The notes: generated by a model from the sequence alone, not told the origin. A stretch of 64,000 nucleotides of DNA from Prostheceraeus crozeri (GCA_907163375.1 CAJQUW010008996.1:5001-69000); one strand, 5' to 3'. Counted from the first letter of the stretch, positions 39,195-50,082 are shown. A program made the numbers and translations.

Positions 39195-39825
39195 TCTTAC
39201 ACAAATATTTGAGCATTGTCAATAACATTTTCACAGCTAATGAAGGTTTCTGTAACAATTCAAGTGAACAATGACATGATTCTTAATGAGCTGTAACCTA
39301 GCTACTGCACATCCGCGCAACTATGAAGATAACTCCATTCAGAAGCATGCACTGTAAATCCAATGCTACCAAACCGATTACATGCTTGTTACCAAATGCT
39401 CTATTTCTCCTCATTTGGTAGCATTGCTGCTGTCTGGTAGCAATACTACTAAACCTGTATGGTGCCGACCAGATGCTTGTTCTTCATCTAGTCGCAGAAA
39501 TATGTTAAAGCATAGAGTAGAGAAAGTACTTGTACATGTAATTTTCATAAAATTATATCATGAATGACAACAAATTTCTATCAAATGTGAAGTGGAAATC
39601 AATGCTATCGATAGTTGCTTATCCCATTGTCGTCTGAGTTCTCCATTATCGATATCAATTTCGTCTGAATTCAAGTTCTGTTTTTTTGATGCCATGTGGT
39701 ATTACTACATCTTTCTCTCCCTTAACAATTGTCTCGTTTTTATCAATTATTCGCAATAAAGACAAAGGTTTTATCCATTTATTGTGATACATTCCGAATG
39801 CAATCTTTCAAATGGTGATGTGTAT
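39195..39825. repeat. Degenerate relic of the 1.59 kb unit, right part
   Basis: The sequence resumes at ACAAATATTTGAGCA and follows the unit to CTTTCAAATGGTGATGTG. It shares the changes of the decayed array edge at 34850-35345 (for example CAATACTACTAAACC), so both descend from the same older variant. Confidence 0.85.
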
Positions 39826-39842
39826 TTTAGTAATGGGCAAAA

Positions 39843-40159
39843 GACCGTTCCAGGACACCATAAAATTCAAAAAAATAGTATCTTTAAAAACGACACAAAT
39901 TCATGAATTTAGACCCTTTTTCAGGTTTTTATGACCTAAATACATGAATTTAGTCCATTCAAAAAGTACCATTTTTTCAAAAAATGGTATTTTTAAAAAC
40001 GACATAAATTCATGAATTTGAACCCTTTTTCAGGTTATGAAGACCTAAATTCATAAATTTGGGTGTTTTTAAAAATACCCAATTTTTCAAATTTTTCAAA
40101 ATCTCAAAATTTGAGAATTACAATTTTCACCCTTGAAATCATGACCGTTCCAGGACACC
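39843..40159. repeat. AT-rich, hairpin-rich segment between two 17 bp direct repeats
   Basis: GACCGTTCCAGGACACC occurs at 39843-39859 and at 40143-40159. Between them lie several hairpins, such as TACCATTTTTT with AAAAAATGGTA near 39970, repeated ATTCATGAATT motifs and CCCTTTTTCAGGTT repeats. There is no coding potential. The direct repeats could be a target duplication around a small insertion, or a residue of the Polinton border. Confidence 0.6.
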
Positions 40160-40166
40160 GAAAAAA

Positions 40167-41726
40167 AAAGGTGTCGTGCACGATAGTAGTAAGGAAGTGA
40201 CAAACACCAGATAGCGCAAGATGGCCGCCATCGCTGAGTCCCCCCCCCTCTGGCACGGCAGAGTGTCGTGGTCGGCCGCCGTTGTGCTTCGGGTCTGAGT
40301 CCCCCCCCCCCTCTGGAACGATAGAGTGTCGTGGTGGACTTGGGCGACCGCCAGGATTAGTCTTGAGGCTATAGTGTGTGATGTTTTTGGTGCAATCTGA
40401 TGAATGTTGGGTTGTAAAATGGGTTGTTTCGAGTGGAAGGAGTGGTCGGATGAGAAAACGGAGGTCGGATTCGTGTTCAGCGTGAAATTCTGCATCGGTA
40501 GGGTGAGTTTCAAGTCAATCGGAGAGAAAAAATTTTCGCTGACGTCCCCCCCCCCTCTGGACAGCTCGCTTCGATTTTGGCTTCCAGTGGACGGATTTTG
40601 TCGTGCGATAGCTCGTTTGAAAGCTAAGAGTGAGACAAATTCAGTGAAAGAATCGGCTTGTTCCTATCTGTCTTCGTTCAAAAGTTAGAGCGGTTACAAG
40701 ATTTTAGGTCGGAGCTCGCTTACCTGAAAAAATCCTAAGTGTCAGAGTGACTTTGTATGGGTAAAATTTTGAAAATTTTCCAAAGTGTGGAATTTCGACC
40801 TGGGACCGTCACCAAAACATTTTTCATCAAATTCTGAAATTTCACTGACGTCCCCCCCCCTCTGGACAGCTTGCTTCGATTTTGGCTTCCAGTGGACGGA
40901 TTTTGTCGTGCGATAGCTCGTTTGAAAGCTAAGAGTGAGACAAATTCAGTGAAAGAATCGGCTTGTTCCTATCTGTCTTCGTTCAAAAGTTAGAGCTGTT
41001 ACAAGATTTTAGGTCGGAGCTCGCTTACCTGAAAAAATCCTAAGTGTCAGAGTGACTTTGTATGGGTAAAATTTTGAAAATTTTCCAAAGTGTGGAATTT
41101 CGACCTGGGACCGTCACCAAAACATTTTTCATCAAATTCTGAAATTTCACTGACGTCCCCCCCCTCTGGACAGCTTGCTTCGATTTTGGCTTCTAGTGGA
41201 CGGATTTTGTCGTGCGATAGCTCGTTTGAAAGCTAAGAGTGAGACAAATTCAGTGAAAGAATCGGCTTGTTCCTATATGTCTTCGTTCAAAAGTTAGAGC
41301 GGTTACAAGATTTTAGGTCGGAGCTCGCTTACCTGAAAAAATCCTAAGTGTCAGAGTGACTTTGTATGGGTAAAATTTTGAAAATTTTCCAAAGTGTGGA
41401 ATTTCGACCTGGGACCGTCACCAAAACATTTTTCATCAAATTCTGAAATTTCACTGACGTCCCCCCCCCTCTGGACAGCTTGCTTCGATTTTGGCTTCCA
41501 GTGGACGGATTTTGTCGTGCGATAGCTCGTTTGAAAGCTAAGAGTGAGACAAATTCAGTGAAAGAATCGGCTTGTTCCTATCTGTCTTCGTTCAGATGTG
41601 AGACACCATTTAAGATTTTGGGACATTGGCGAAAAACGACAGAGTTAGAATTTGGGACGTTTTGGGCTGTAGCACCAAAACGAAGCATCGGACGGGTAAA
41701 CGGATTTCAGATTTGGAATCAGCGTG
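40167..41726. repeat. Polinton left terminal inverted repeat
   Basis: Matches the reverse complement of 62125-63235. It includes four tandem copies of a 304-306 bp module beginning GACGTCCCCCCCC at 40541, 40847, 41152 and 41456. Open frames read through the module are repeat artefacts, not genes. Confidence 0.9.
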
Positions 41727-42023
41727 AAATTCTTTATCTGTATGGTAAGTTTCATGTCAATCGGAGAGTTTCAAGTCAATCGGCGAGAAAAATTTTCAAC
41801 ATTTTTCGGAAAAACGACAGAGTTAGAATTTTTGCGATGGCTGCCTAATGTAGAGCCAAAACGAAGCATCGGATGGGAAAACGGAGGCCAGATTCGGATT
41901 CAGCGTCAAATTCTACATGGAAATGGTGTATTTTCAGCTCAATCGGAGCACTAGAACCGGAGATAGACGGGATTTTTAGTGTTTGGATGATGGGTGTTAC
42001 GTCATCAGCTGATCGCCACACAC
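41727..42023. other. Inner left flank of the TIR, no gene
   Basis: Degenerate further copies of TIR modules (motifs such as AAAACGAAGCATCGGA and TTTCAAGTCAATCGG) run up to about 41960. The promoter of the first left-end gene follows. Confidence 0.6.
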
Positions 42024-42030
42024 TATATAA
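42024..42030 (+). promoter_or_regulatory. TATA box of the left-end gene
   Basis: TATATAA precedes a candidate non-coding first exon that ends at a GTAAGT donor at 42078. The matching acceptor CTTCTACAG lies at 42745, just before the ATG at 42749. The 668 nt intron (42078-42745) holds no other gene. Confidence 0.6.
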
Positions 42031-42748
42031 GCTGGGAACCGAGAGAGACTTGTCATTAAGACGAGAGATTGTCAACGGTAAGTCGTCTCTCTGAGCTCCG
42101 ATGATAGCTTCGGACATTCCAAATCCCGAGTTTCTGTAAGAAACCGACTTAGAAAATTTCATTGCTGATATCAGCTAAGGCGTCAGACTTAGAGGTTAGC
42201 CAGGAGATGGCCTTCGTCTCCAGGCCATAAAAGACTCCAAAACTTTAAAGGCTTGTAACTTTGCTTCTACAAGTCCGTTTGACTTGATTCAAAAAAGGTT
42301 CGGTCGCTATTGACCTGCCCTAAGTGATAAACTACTTATAAAATTTCATAAGTAGTGCTGAAAAATTGAAAAATTTAAATTCGCTATTTTTGGCAATTTT
42401 CGGGGATTTCAAACCTTCTGAATTCAACTAAGACATTTATAAAGTTGTCAGAGGCGAGCTTCGGCTCGAGACTTGCTTCCTGAAGTAAATAACTCCGCCG
42501 GTTTTCATGTCAAAATCGGGGTCCGAATACCAACACAGTGATATGACGCACGCTCTGTCCGCGGGAGGTTGGATTTGAGGGCCGAGGCCTTGGAGTCGGG
42601 ATAAGATCCCCTCTGAGTAATGCCTGTAACGGATTCATCAGCCTAGCTTGTCTATCCTCAAGTATTGAATGACATATTAGTTGTATTTTTAAAATGATTG
42701 TCAATGTTACTTGTCAGTAATTCTATTTTATCTTTCCTTCTACAGAAT

Positions 42749-43882
42749 ATGGGAGGCAACTCAAAATTTCTGTTTAAAAAATGCTCTTGTGGTGAAGTGA
42801 AATATAAGAACTTGAATAAATATAAGAATACGCCTCACATTCATGTTGAGAAAGGTGTTGTTTCCGGCTGTACACATTGCCAAAAGTTTTTAAGAGGCAA
42901 GCAGCACGAAAAATTTTATGAGAGGCATCAGAACTGTCCAGTTGTGAAGTTCGCAAATTATACAACTTCGGACATAGGCAAAATCATAGCCCCCTATTTT
43001 GAATTGGTCGATTTGGATCAAGAACTGCAGAATGCAATTGCAGATATCATAAATCCTCCTGTTCCGACTACAGGAAATGAAGAATTGCAGAATGCAATAA
43101 TAGCCGATCCTCCTGTTCCGACTACAGGAAATGAAGAATTACAGAATGTAATAACAGCCGATCCTGCTGTTCCGACTACAGGAAATGATCTAAGCAGTGA
43201 TTCAGACACCTCAGACGAGTCCGACTCTAAGGAGGTTGTAGTGCCCGTTAAAGGAATAGCGAGGCCAATCAGCCAATCTTCCCCGAAAAAATTGAAGGGG
43301 ATTAAAGCCCAAACTTTAGCCTGGAATAAGGACGATCAGGCTGCCAAAGTTAGCCAGGAGTTTGCGCTCAATAAATTGAAAGATGAGCTGAGTCGCTTTA
43401 GAAACGAATGCGAGACTTTGAGAGGTGAAAATTTTAACCTGAAAGCTCAAGTCCAGGAAATCAAGAACCTCAAAACGCAGGTCATAAATTTGGAGGCTTT
43501 TCGGGATAGGGCACTGCAAAGTGAAAAGCGAGTTGAAGAGCAGGCAGCAAATATTAAAAATTTAAAATCACAAGAAGGGGTGCTTAAGCTCAAGATTGAG
43601 CAACTAAAAATGAAAATGGCTGAGAACGAGCAGCACAAGGAGAGCAGAACAACACTCCACCTACCAATTATCAACAGCAGGATTGTTGATGACATTCTGC
43701 TGCAAAGTGAGGATGTCGACAGCACGTTCGAATGCTACGAGGGAGCAATGGCGGAGATGCGCTGTATCCATGTCTCCATCAAGCATGATGGCAACATCAA
43801 AGAATTGCGCCACCGGAAGCGAAAACTGCCGGCCAAGTACTTGCCTGAGCCACCACCATCGAAGGGGTCACGAACCGGCTAA
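42749..43882 (+). CDS. Polinton left-end protein: Cys/His-rich N-terminus, 18-residue repeats, coiled coil
   Basis: 377 residues from the ATG three bases after a consensus acceptor; an in-frame upstream ATG at 42704 lies inside the proposed intron. Cys12, Cys14, Cys41, Cys44, His53, His60 and Cys63 could bind zinc. Residues 92-146 hold three tandem copies of an ELQNAI..ADPPVPTTGNE-type repeat of 18-20 residues. An acidic Ser/Asp run (149-165) follows, and residues 207-300 form a long charged coiled coil. The C-terminus is basic (RHRKRKLPAKY). The family is not recognised; a DNA-binding or scaffold role is only a guess. Twelve bases after the stop comes a TATG-GTAAGT donor, with an acceptor at 43954. 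Confidence 0.75.
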   Translation: MGGNSKFLFKKCSCGEVKYKNLNKYKNTPHIHVEKGVVSGCTHCQKFLRGKQHEKFYERHQNCPVVKFANYTTSDIGKIIAPYFELVDLDQELQNAIADIINPPVPTTGNEELQNAIIADPPVPTTGNEELQNVITADPAVPTTGNDLSSDSDTSDESDSKEVVVPVKGIARPISQSSPKKLKGIKAQTLAWNKDDQAAKVSQEFALNKLKDELSRFRNECETLRGENFNLKAQVQEIKNLKTQVINLEAFRDRALQSEKRVEEQAANIKNLKSQEGVLKLKIEQLKMKMAENEQHKESRTTLHLPIINSRIVDDILLQSEDVDSTFECYEGAMAEMRCIHVSIKHDGNIKELRHRKRKLPAKYLPEPPPSKGSRTG

Positions 43883-43894
43883 ATTTCTCTTATG

Positions 43895-43954
43895 GTAAGT
43901 TAATATCATCTCTATCACTTGAATATATTTTCATCTATTTTTCCTTCTATTTTC
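43895..43954 (+). other. Candidate 60 nt intron after the left-end gene
   Basis: It has a GTAAGT donor directly after an ATG and a pyrimidine-rich acceptor ending TTTTCAG. The arrangement copies the first introns of the polymerase gene and of the right-end gene. It lies beyond the stop of the preceding frame, so it may be a 3' UTR intron or belong to a separate short transcript. Confidence 0.5.
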
Positions 43955-44118
43955 AGATACGACGAGAACGAACCATCGGCTCTCTTAAGGGCCACCATGT
44001 TGCAAGACATGATAGAACCTTCTCGCGGTTTGCCCTGGGCAGTCTTTAGACTGGCGAATACTATCATTAAGTTGAATCTGCTATCAGTCAACTTGAACGT
44101 TACATCACATTAGAGGGG

Positions 44119-44126
44119 TATATAAA
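44119..44126 (+). promoter_or_regulatory. TATA box upstream of the 44158 frame
   Basis: TATATAAA lies 32 bases before the ATG at 44158, with an intervening pyrimidine-rich, TCATTTCATTTC-repeated leader. Confidence 0.55.
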
Positions 44127-44157
44127 CCACTACCTCTCATTTCATTTCATTTCAATC

Positions 44158-44424
44158 ATGGAGACGCCAAACGCTGCAGTCAACTCTCCTCGCGGACCGC
44201 AGTTAAGACCGCGAAAGTTATTTGATGAATTTGCTAGAATAGAGGAGCAAGACAGAGTTCACAACAATCTTGCTCAGATTGGCAATCCGATGACAGCAAC
44301 TGCTGTCAATCCAACGGAATGGCGCTACATTCCACTTTTTAGTCATGTGCCAGTTAGTGTGGAAGTCGACAGTGCTACCAAAGAGAGAGTCAAAGACTCT
44401 CTCAGCAGAATTGGTAGGGTGTAA
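44158..44424 (+). CDS. Small Polinton protein of unknown function (88 residues)
   Basis: Starts at the first ATG after a well-placed TATA box and lies between the two copies of a 138 bp duplication. The sequence is hydrophilic at the start (RGPQLRPRKLFDEF) and has no recognised domain. It ends in TAA, and the next open frame (to 44739) continues in the same phase. The two could therefore be one gene broken by this stop, or the stop could be natural. Unrecognised. Confidence 0.5.
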   Translation: METPNAAVNSPRGPQLRPRKLFDEFARIEEQDRVHNNLAQIGNPMTATAVNPTEWRYIPLFSHVPVSVEVDSATKERVKDSLSRIGRV

Positions 44425-44472
44425 GATGACGTTACTCCCGAGAACGAACCATCGGCTCTCTTAAGGGCCACC

Positions 44473-44739
44473 ATGGGGCAAGACATGATAGAACCTCCAC
44501 GCGGTTTGCCCTGGGCAGTCTTCGGACTGGCGAATACTATCATTAAGTTGAATCTGCTATCAGTCAACTTGAACGTTGCAAATGAAGTTCGGTGTAATAC
44601 TACCTTTCGATGGGCGTTCCTGTATAGGACGGCGGTGAAACCCGTAGCTATGTATACCGCAAGGGACATTCGGCAATGGTCAATCTTGTTAAACCTCTCT
44701 GCGTCATGTTTGCAAGTGATTGCCTCTGTCTCAACGTAG
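44473..44739 (+). CDS. Small Polinton frame with perfect Kozak context (88 residues)
   Basis: The ATG sits in GCCACCATGG, the ideal vertebrate-type initiation context, inside the right copy of the 138 bp duplication. The frame is in phase with the preceding 88-codon frame, separated by 48 nt that include its TAA. The protein has no recognised motif. The left duplicate has the same start and an early stop. It is either an independent gene or the downstream half of a broken one. The overlapping 142-codon minus-strand frame is less likely, since both TATA and Kozak signals point to the plus strand. Confidence 0.45.
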   Translation: MGQDMIEPPRGLPWAVFGLANTIIKLNLLSVNLNVANEVRCNTTFRWAFLYRTAVKPVAMYTARDIRQWSILLNLSASCLQVIASVST

Positions 44740-45163
44740 TATGCATTCGCGCCAGGGCGACATTTAGCCAACTGTCGAAGGTTACCTTATAAACTATCCA
44801 TTGCATACGTTATGAGAACCATGAGTTCTACCTACCTCTATCAATGAGATGAATTGATGAATGGAATGAAATGGGAGGACACTCACGCGCCACACGCAAC
44901 ATAACACACTTCTCTCTTCCGTAGTCTAACAAGCTCTTTACACATGGATCGCAGTCGATTGCTATCCCAGAATCATGTAAGCTATCTTAATTTTATTTAA
45001 CACTATTTCATCTACCATCATCAGCCATATGAAGTGTCATAAGATTTACAAGTTAGACTAAGCGTGCTACTATTTCCAAATGAAAAAGTATACATGGTTA
45101 AATTATTCACTAAAACCCCATTCAATAAGTCAGTATGAAAGCAAAGATAATACGAAATAAACA
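44740..45163. other. Non-coding gap
   Basis: No gene recognised. It contains the 3' flank of the minus-strand gene that ends at 45168. Confidence 0.4.
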
Positions 45164-45167
45164 TTTA

Positions 45168-45617
45168 TTATGGCATGTATTTCAAAAGGTCTTCATCGTC
45201 AATATCGTCCAAGAGTCTGACTTCACATAGATAACAAAAACAGTTCAGTTGCTTTAATCGTTCTTCCACTGCGAGCCTCACTTTATCAATATACTCCCAC
45301 TCTGCCATAGTTCGTGGCTGGGAGTTAGGGGTGTACCACTCCCATAATTGGTGGAGGAATTTCGTGCTGGTGATCTCCATCACATCGTCAGTATCGTACT
45401 GGAGATACTTCCACCTCACGCCTGTTAAGTCGGGACACTCCTTCTCACATACACTCTCCTCTTCCTCATCGGCTGGTAATGATAACTTCCTGATATTGTC
45501 CAGTTGGTACACCTTCTCTACCTTCGCCTTTCTTGGAGCGTTTGGTGTAACGAGCGCCTTTGGTGTTGAGCATGGAGAAGAGAATTTTGTGTTTGGTGTT
45601 GTCGGAGGGCTTGTCAT
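45168..45617 (-). CDS. Acidic Polinton protein of unknown function (149 residues)
   Basis: Thr/Pro-rich start (TSPPTTPNTKF), a basic patch (PRKAKVEK), an acidic run (DEEEE) and a C-terminal half rich in aromatic and acidic residues (LHQLWEWYTPN, ending DDIDDEDLLKYMP). Cysteines at the end (CFCYLC) might bind metal. No family is recognised. The TAA stop overlaps an AATAAA on the minus strand (45169-45164). The gene is divergent from the polymerase gene; the TATATA at 45715-45720 is symmetric and could serve both directions. Confidence 0.6.
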   Translation of the reverse strand: MTSPPTTPNTKFSSPCSTPKALVTPNAPRKAKVEKVYQLDNIRKLSLPADEEEESVCEKECPDLTGVRWKYLQYDTDDVMEITSTKFLHQLWEWYTPNSQPRTMAEWEYIDKVRLAVEERLKQLNCFCYLCEVRLLDDIDDEDLLKYMP

Positions 45618-45714
45618 GTTGACTGTGAATAATGACTTTGAAATGTTTTCTAATTCTTAAGTATCAACAAGCAACCAATCAGAATGAACATCCAATGAAT
45701 GATGAATATGAAAG

Positions 45715-45721
45715 TATATAA
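45715..45721 (+). promoter_or_regulatory. TATA box of the polymerase gene (possibly bidirectional)
   Basis: AGTATATAAGC lies about 110 bases before the polymerase start codon and about 100 bases before the divergent start at 45617. The core is near-palindromic. Confidence 0.6.
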
Positions 45722-45755
45722 GCAAAGTGACATTCATGTCATTTCATTTAATCTG

Positions 45756-45780
45756 TGAATCATACAAGTGACGAACGCAC
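45756..45780 (+). promoter_or_regulatory. Conserved 25 nt leader motif, polymerase copy
   Basis: Matches 22 of 25 positions of the motif at 62010-62034 (minus strand) at the far end of the element. It starts TGAATCA and ends ACGCAC. Both copies lie between a TATA box and an ATG followed directly by GTAAGT. Confidence 0.75.
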
Positions 45781-45826
45781 GATCTCTCTCTTTGACTATT
45801 ATTCTGTCTGATCATATTTCATTAAA

Positions 45827-48800
45827 ATGGTAAGTTAAAGATTTCCTCTCTCATCTCCCTCAAACGTGTGACTAATAGCATCTTCCTCAATTTCAGGCAT
45901 CAACTTCATCACCAACGTCCTCTCTTCTCGAGGAAAGTTTAGAGTTATTGAGTCAAGGTAGGTTGTAACACTACACTGAGGCTTGAACAGAGATGATAGA
46001 ATGATTTCTCCTTCAGGCGATGCGAGTTCCAGCTCAGAACTGTCGCGACATGGCAACGAGTGGGAATGTGCTGACTGTGGGCACATCTTCACGAGGAAAT
46101 GGGATCTCACCCGACACATCAAGCGAGGTGTTTGTCGACCTAAGCCGGCATCAATCTCCGAAGGTGGGGATGATTCTGTTAACGTCGTCTCCTTTTCTTG
46201 CGACTTGTGCGCTCAGTCTTTCGAGACACGTTTTGAACTATCTTCGCACAGACTTCAACATACACACACGAACGATACCTACACCAACGGTACCTCCTCT
46301 ATCCGACTCACTGAAGTGTCCATAAATAATTTAGTGAGGAACTACCAGATGGACTCCTCAGAAACCATTGCTAACTTTGAGGAATGGTTTCATCAAAATT
46401 CATCATTGATAGAAGCGCTCTTCAACAATTTAGACAATTTTAGGATGAAGGCGCTCATCTATCTTAAAATAAAATATGTAAAAATCGACCACCATACTGG
46501 ACAAATAATAGAGAGGTTAGAGTTTCACATACCCTACTCTCCTGCAACCGAGGTTGTAGACTATGAGTCTTGGATAAATTTTCACATCCAAGGATTAAAA
46601 TTAAATATTGATAAATTTAACGAGCGCGATAGCGGTCTCATTTTTGACGGTATTGAGTCCGCCATGATTAAAATCAGTTTATTAGGAAATCATAGTGGTC
46701 GAGGCTCCTTTAAACTTCCAAAAAATTTAAAAAACAAAACAGCAGTCATCAATGTCGATTGCGAATCGCAATGTTTTAAATATGCTGTCCTCTCCATTCT
46801 CCACTATAATGACATCAATGCGAATCGAAATCGCACATATAGCTATAGGCAGTGGGAGAATGAATTAAACTTTGATGACTGTAATAGTGACGATATGAAA
46901 ATTAAAGATATAGAAAAATTTGAAAAATTGAACAACATCAAAATAGTTCTCCATGTTTGGGAAAAAGGATTGAAGGGTGTGCGCTACAACTCGCGTCCGA
47001 GTTGTTATGAGCGTACAGTAAACCTGTTATTAGTAAAACAGGATGATAGTGAGGAATGGCACTACTGCGGTATTCCCAAAATCTCTCGCTTATACCACCA
47101 CTTAGAAAACTCTAGTAGAGAGTTATATTACTGCGACAGATGTATTCGCCACTTTAGGAGGAAAACTAAATTTGAAACTCATTATGAGTGGTGTAAGCGA
47201 GGTAAACTGCAAATGGGACGCATGCCCAAAGATAAGGAGTTTTCATATAGAGAGAATGGCGATGAACTAAGTCCTCTTCGTGTCATCTATGCTGACATCG
47301 AATGCTATATCGATGATAACATCCATCGACCAGCAGACATTTCCTGCTATGAAGTATGGCATGATCACTTTAGGAGTAGGCAAAATAAAATGCGCGTCTG
47401 GCAAGGTGAGGATTGTATTTACCAATTCCTACAATTCCTCGAACAGGCTGTAAAATTTCAACAAAAGTATGATGGTGAACTCCATCGCAGATCATTGCAT
47501 ATGACAGCAGATGATCAAGCAAAATTTGATAGCTGCAACATTTGCCCCAAATGTAGGAAAACATTTGATGATGATAAGATTAAGAAAGTGCGCGACCATG
47601 ATCACATCACTGGTAAATTTAGAAACGCACTCTGTTCAAAATGTAATTTTTCACTTAGGATGAAACGGCGTACATTACCCGTCATTTTCCATAATTTCAA
47701 AGGCTACGACAGCCATATGATAATAAAAGGAGGTTTAGGTCAAATGAAAGAGTGGAAGCTTGATGTAATAGCGCAAACGAGAGAGAAGTTTATGGCCATG
47801 ACAGCAAAAGTGCCTGTCGATAAAACTAAAGAAAATAAGACGGTCTATTTTGATATAAAATTTTTAGATTCCTACCAATTTATGACTGCATCACTGGCCT
47901 CTCTCGTGCAAAATCTAAAGTCTCTTCCACTAACACAAAATCTTAAGAAACAATACCCAAATCTAACCGATGAAGTCATCACACGGAAAGGAGTCTTTCC
48001 ATATGCATATTTTGATGCGATTAGTAAACTCGGCGAGACTTCTCTTCCGCCCATAGATAAATTTAAAAATGATTTGACCGGCGCAGAATGTAAGACCGAA
48101 GATTATGATCATGCACAAGATGCATGGATAAAATTTGACTGCCATACATTTGGTGAATATATGATTGCCTACCTTAAGTTAGATGTATTTTTGCTGGCTG
48201 ATGTATTTCAGGAGTTTCGACGAGTGGCATTAGAAGAAGATAAGTTAGATCCCGTCCACTTTGTCAGTCTGCCAGCCATGTCATTTAAGTCTGCTTTTGA
48301 AATGACTGGTGAGACCATTCATCTCTTACAAGATCCAGAGATGTATAATTTATTTGAGCGAGGAATTCGCGGTGGTCTCACATTTGTAAATAAACATAGG
48401 TTAAAATCAAAAATAGTAGGCAATGACCAGACTCATCTGAAGTATTATGACCAAAATAATTTGTATGGTAGTTCATTATCCAAACCGCTACCTCACTCTG
48501 AGTTTAGCTGGTTAGATGATAGTGATATTCAACATTTCTCCAACCCTTCTAACATACTAGCAATTCCAGATGAAGGTGATTGGGGATATTATTTTGAGAT
48601 AGATCTAATCTATCCAAATAATATTAAACATAAAACCGTAGATTTTCCACTCGCACCCGAATCAGGTGAAGTGAGTAAAGATATGTTTTCCGACTTTATG
48701 AAACAATTTCATAAAGATTTAGAATCATGTGGACAACCCGACTATAAGCCTTGTCGCAAACTTTTACTCACCCAGTATGATAAAGAAAACTATCTAGTCC

Positions 48801-49798
48801 ACTTTAGCATCTTAAAATTTTATTTAGAAATGGGCATGATTTTAAAAAGAGTTCACCGCATTATTAAATTTAGACAGAAAGCCTTCCTCAAGCCATATAT
48901 TGATAGCAACAGCCAGAAACGTGCACTAGCCCAAAATAACTTTGAAAAAGATTTTTATAAATATAAGAACAACAGTCTATTTGGTAAGACGATGGAGGAT
49001 GTTAGAAAGCGCGTAAACTACAAACTAGTTAATGATGATCAAAAGTATCACAAATTGACCTCATCACCTCTATTCATCGATAGAGACATTATCGATGAGG
49101 ACCTTATAAGTGTTAAAATGATAAAATCTGAAGTTGAGTTGTGCAAACCCATCTATATTGGTCAAGCTGTACTAGATTATTCTAAGCTTGAAATGTACCA
49201 ACTCTTTTATAAAATACTAAAACCATGTCCTCTCGTAAAAGAGGTTCGTTTGTTGGGTGGTGATACAGATAGTTTCTTCTTAGGTATTACCACTCAAAAA
49301 GATTTAAATTTCAATGAAGTAGGAAAATCTTTAGAAAGATATTTTGATACATCAAATTATCCTGCTGATCATCCAGTCTACTCCATCAAAAATAAGGCAA
49401 AACTTGGCTGCTTTAAGGTTGAGACAGCAGGGAAGGAAATAGATGAAATGATTCTCCTCCGTCCAAAAATGTACAGTATGAAATTAAAGGATAGTGATGA
49501 TAGCATTAAGCGCGCTAAAGGCATATCAAAATCCATAGTGCAAAATATGAAACATAGGAATTTCAGGAAAGCCTATAGAAATAAAAATATAACGTTTGTC
49601 AATATGACAATCTTAAAATCTAAGTCGCATGAGATCAAAACTCATACTTTTAGGAAACGGGCGCTTTCAGCATGGGAGGATAAGAGGTGCTGGTTAGAAC
49701 ACAACATATCTCTTCCACATGGACATCCTGACACAAACATACCACCACCCAAAAGAATTAAACTCACACTACCACATTCAGGAGACGTCTTAGCATAA
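45827..49798 (+). CDS. polB: Polinton protein-primed-type family B DNA polymerase, two short introns
   Basis: Exons 45827-45829 (the ATG alone), 45897-45957 and 46017-49798; introns of 67 and 59 nt begin GTAAGT/GTAGGT and end TTTCAG/CTTCAG. The phases join exactly to give about 1281 residues. Order: two C2H2 zinc fingers (from about residue 39), a domain also found in the 60.0-60.4 kb gene (about 133-247), then a possible papain/OTU-like region with Cys274 (CFKYAV) and His370 (EWHYCGI). The proofreading exonuclease follows (D448 and E450 in YADIEC, D586, D744), then polymerase motifs A (DQNNLYG, D833), B (NNSLFG, about 1007) and C (D1104 and D1106 in GDTDS). It replicates the element. All catalytic residues are present and no break is seen. 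Confidence 0.95.
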
Positions 49799-50003
49799 TC
49801 ATCCTTAACTTAGTATTTTGATGTTGATTTCTGTAGATAAACATTGTTGTTTTATGTATCGCATGAGATTGTTTTTTCCTTGTGAATATGTGTCCACATC
49901 TGTACATTCCCCATGTGATGACTTTTCCACTGAAAGACATTTTTCCTATCCCTGTATATTTCCACCCTTCACGAAGTAAAAAGACTTTTTTTATATAACA
50001 ATG

Positions 50004-50009
50004 TTTATT
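50004..50009 (-). terminator. AATAAA signal of the minus-strand gene ending at 50104
   Basis: TTTATT on the plus strand about 95 nt beyond the minus-strand stop. Confidence 0.55.
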
Positions 50010-50082
50010 GAAGTGCGCTCATGTATATATTTTCAGTGGATGTTGTATAAAGTCTATTGCTTCACATTCATGTACATATTTC

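Larger units (their letters stand above)
43968..44577. repeat. Direct repeat of about 138 bp at 43968-44102 and 44440-44577
   Basis: Both copies run from GAGAACGAACCATCGG to CAACTTGAACGTT with only a handful of substitutions. Each carries GCCACCATG and the start of the same reading frame. The left copy ends in a short frame stopped at 44111-44113; the right copy continues into a longer frame. This is a partial duplication of the right-hand gene. Confidence 0.9.

Noticed and set aside
40404-41848. Open frames through the Polinton ends (also 62109-63000)
   Set aside because: They read through tandem non-coding modules and C-runs and recur in several phases; they are end repeats, not genes.
44343-44771. 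142-codon minus-strand frame
   Set aside because: TATA box, Kozak context and the duplicated starts all support the plus strand; no recognisable domain on the minus strand.
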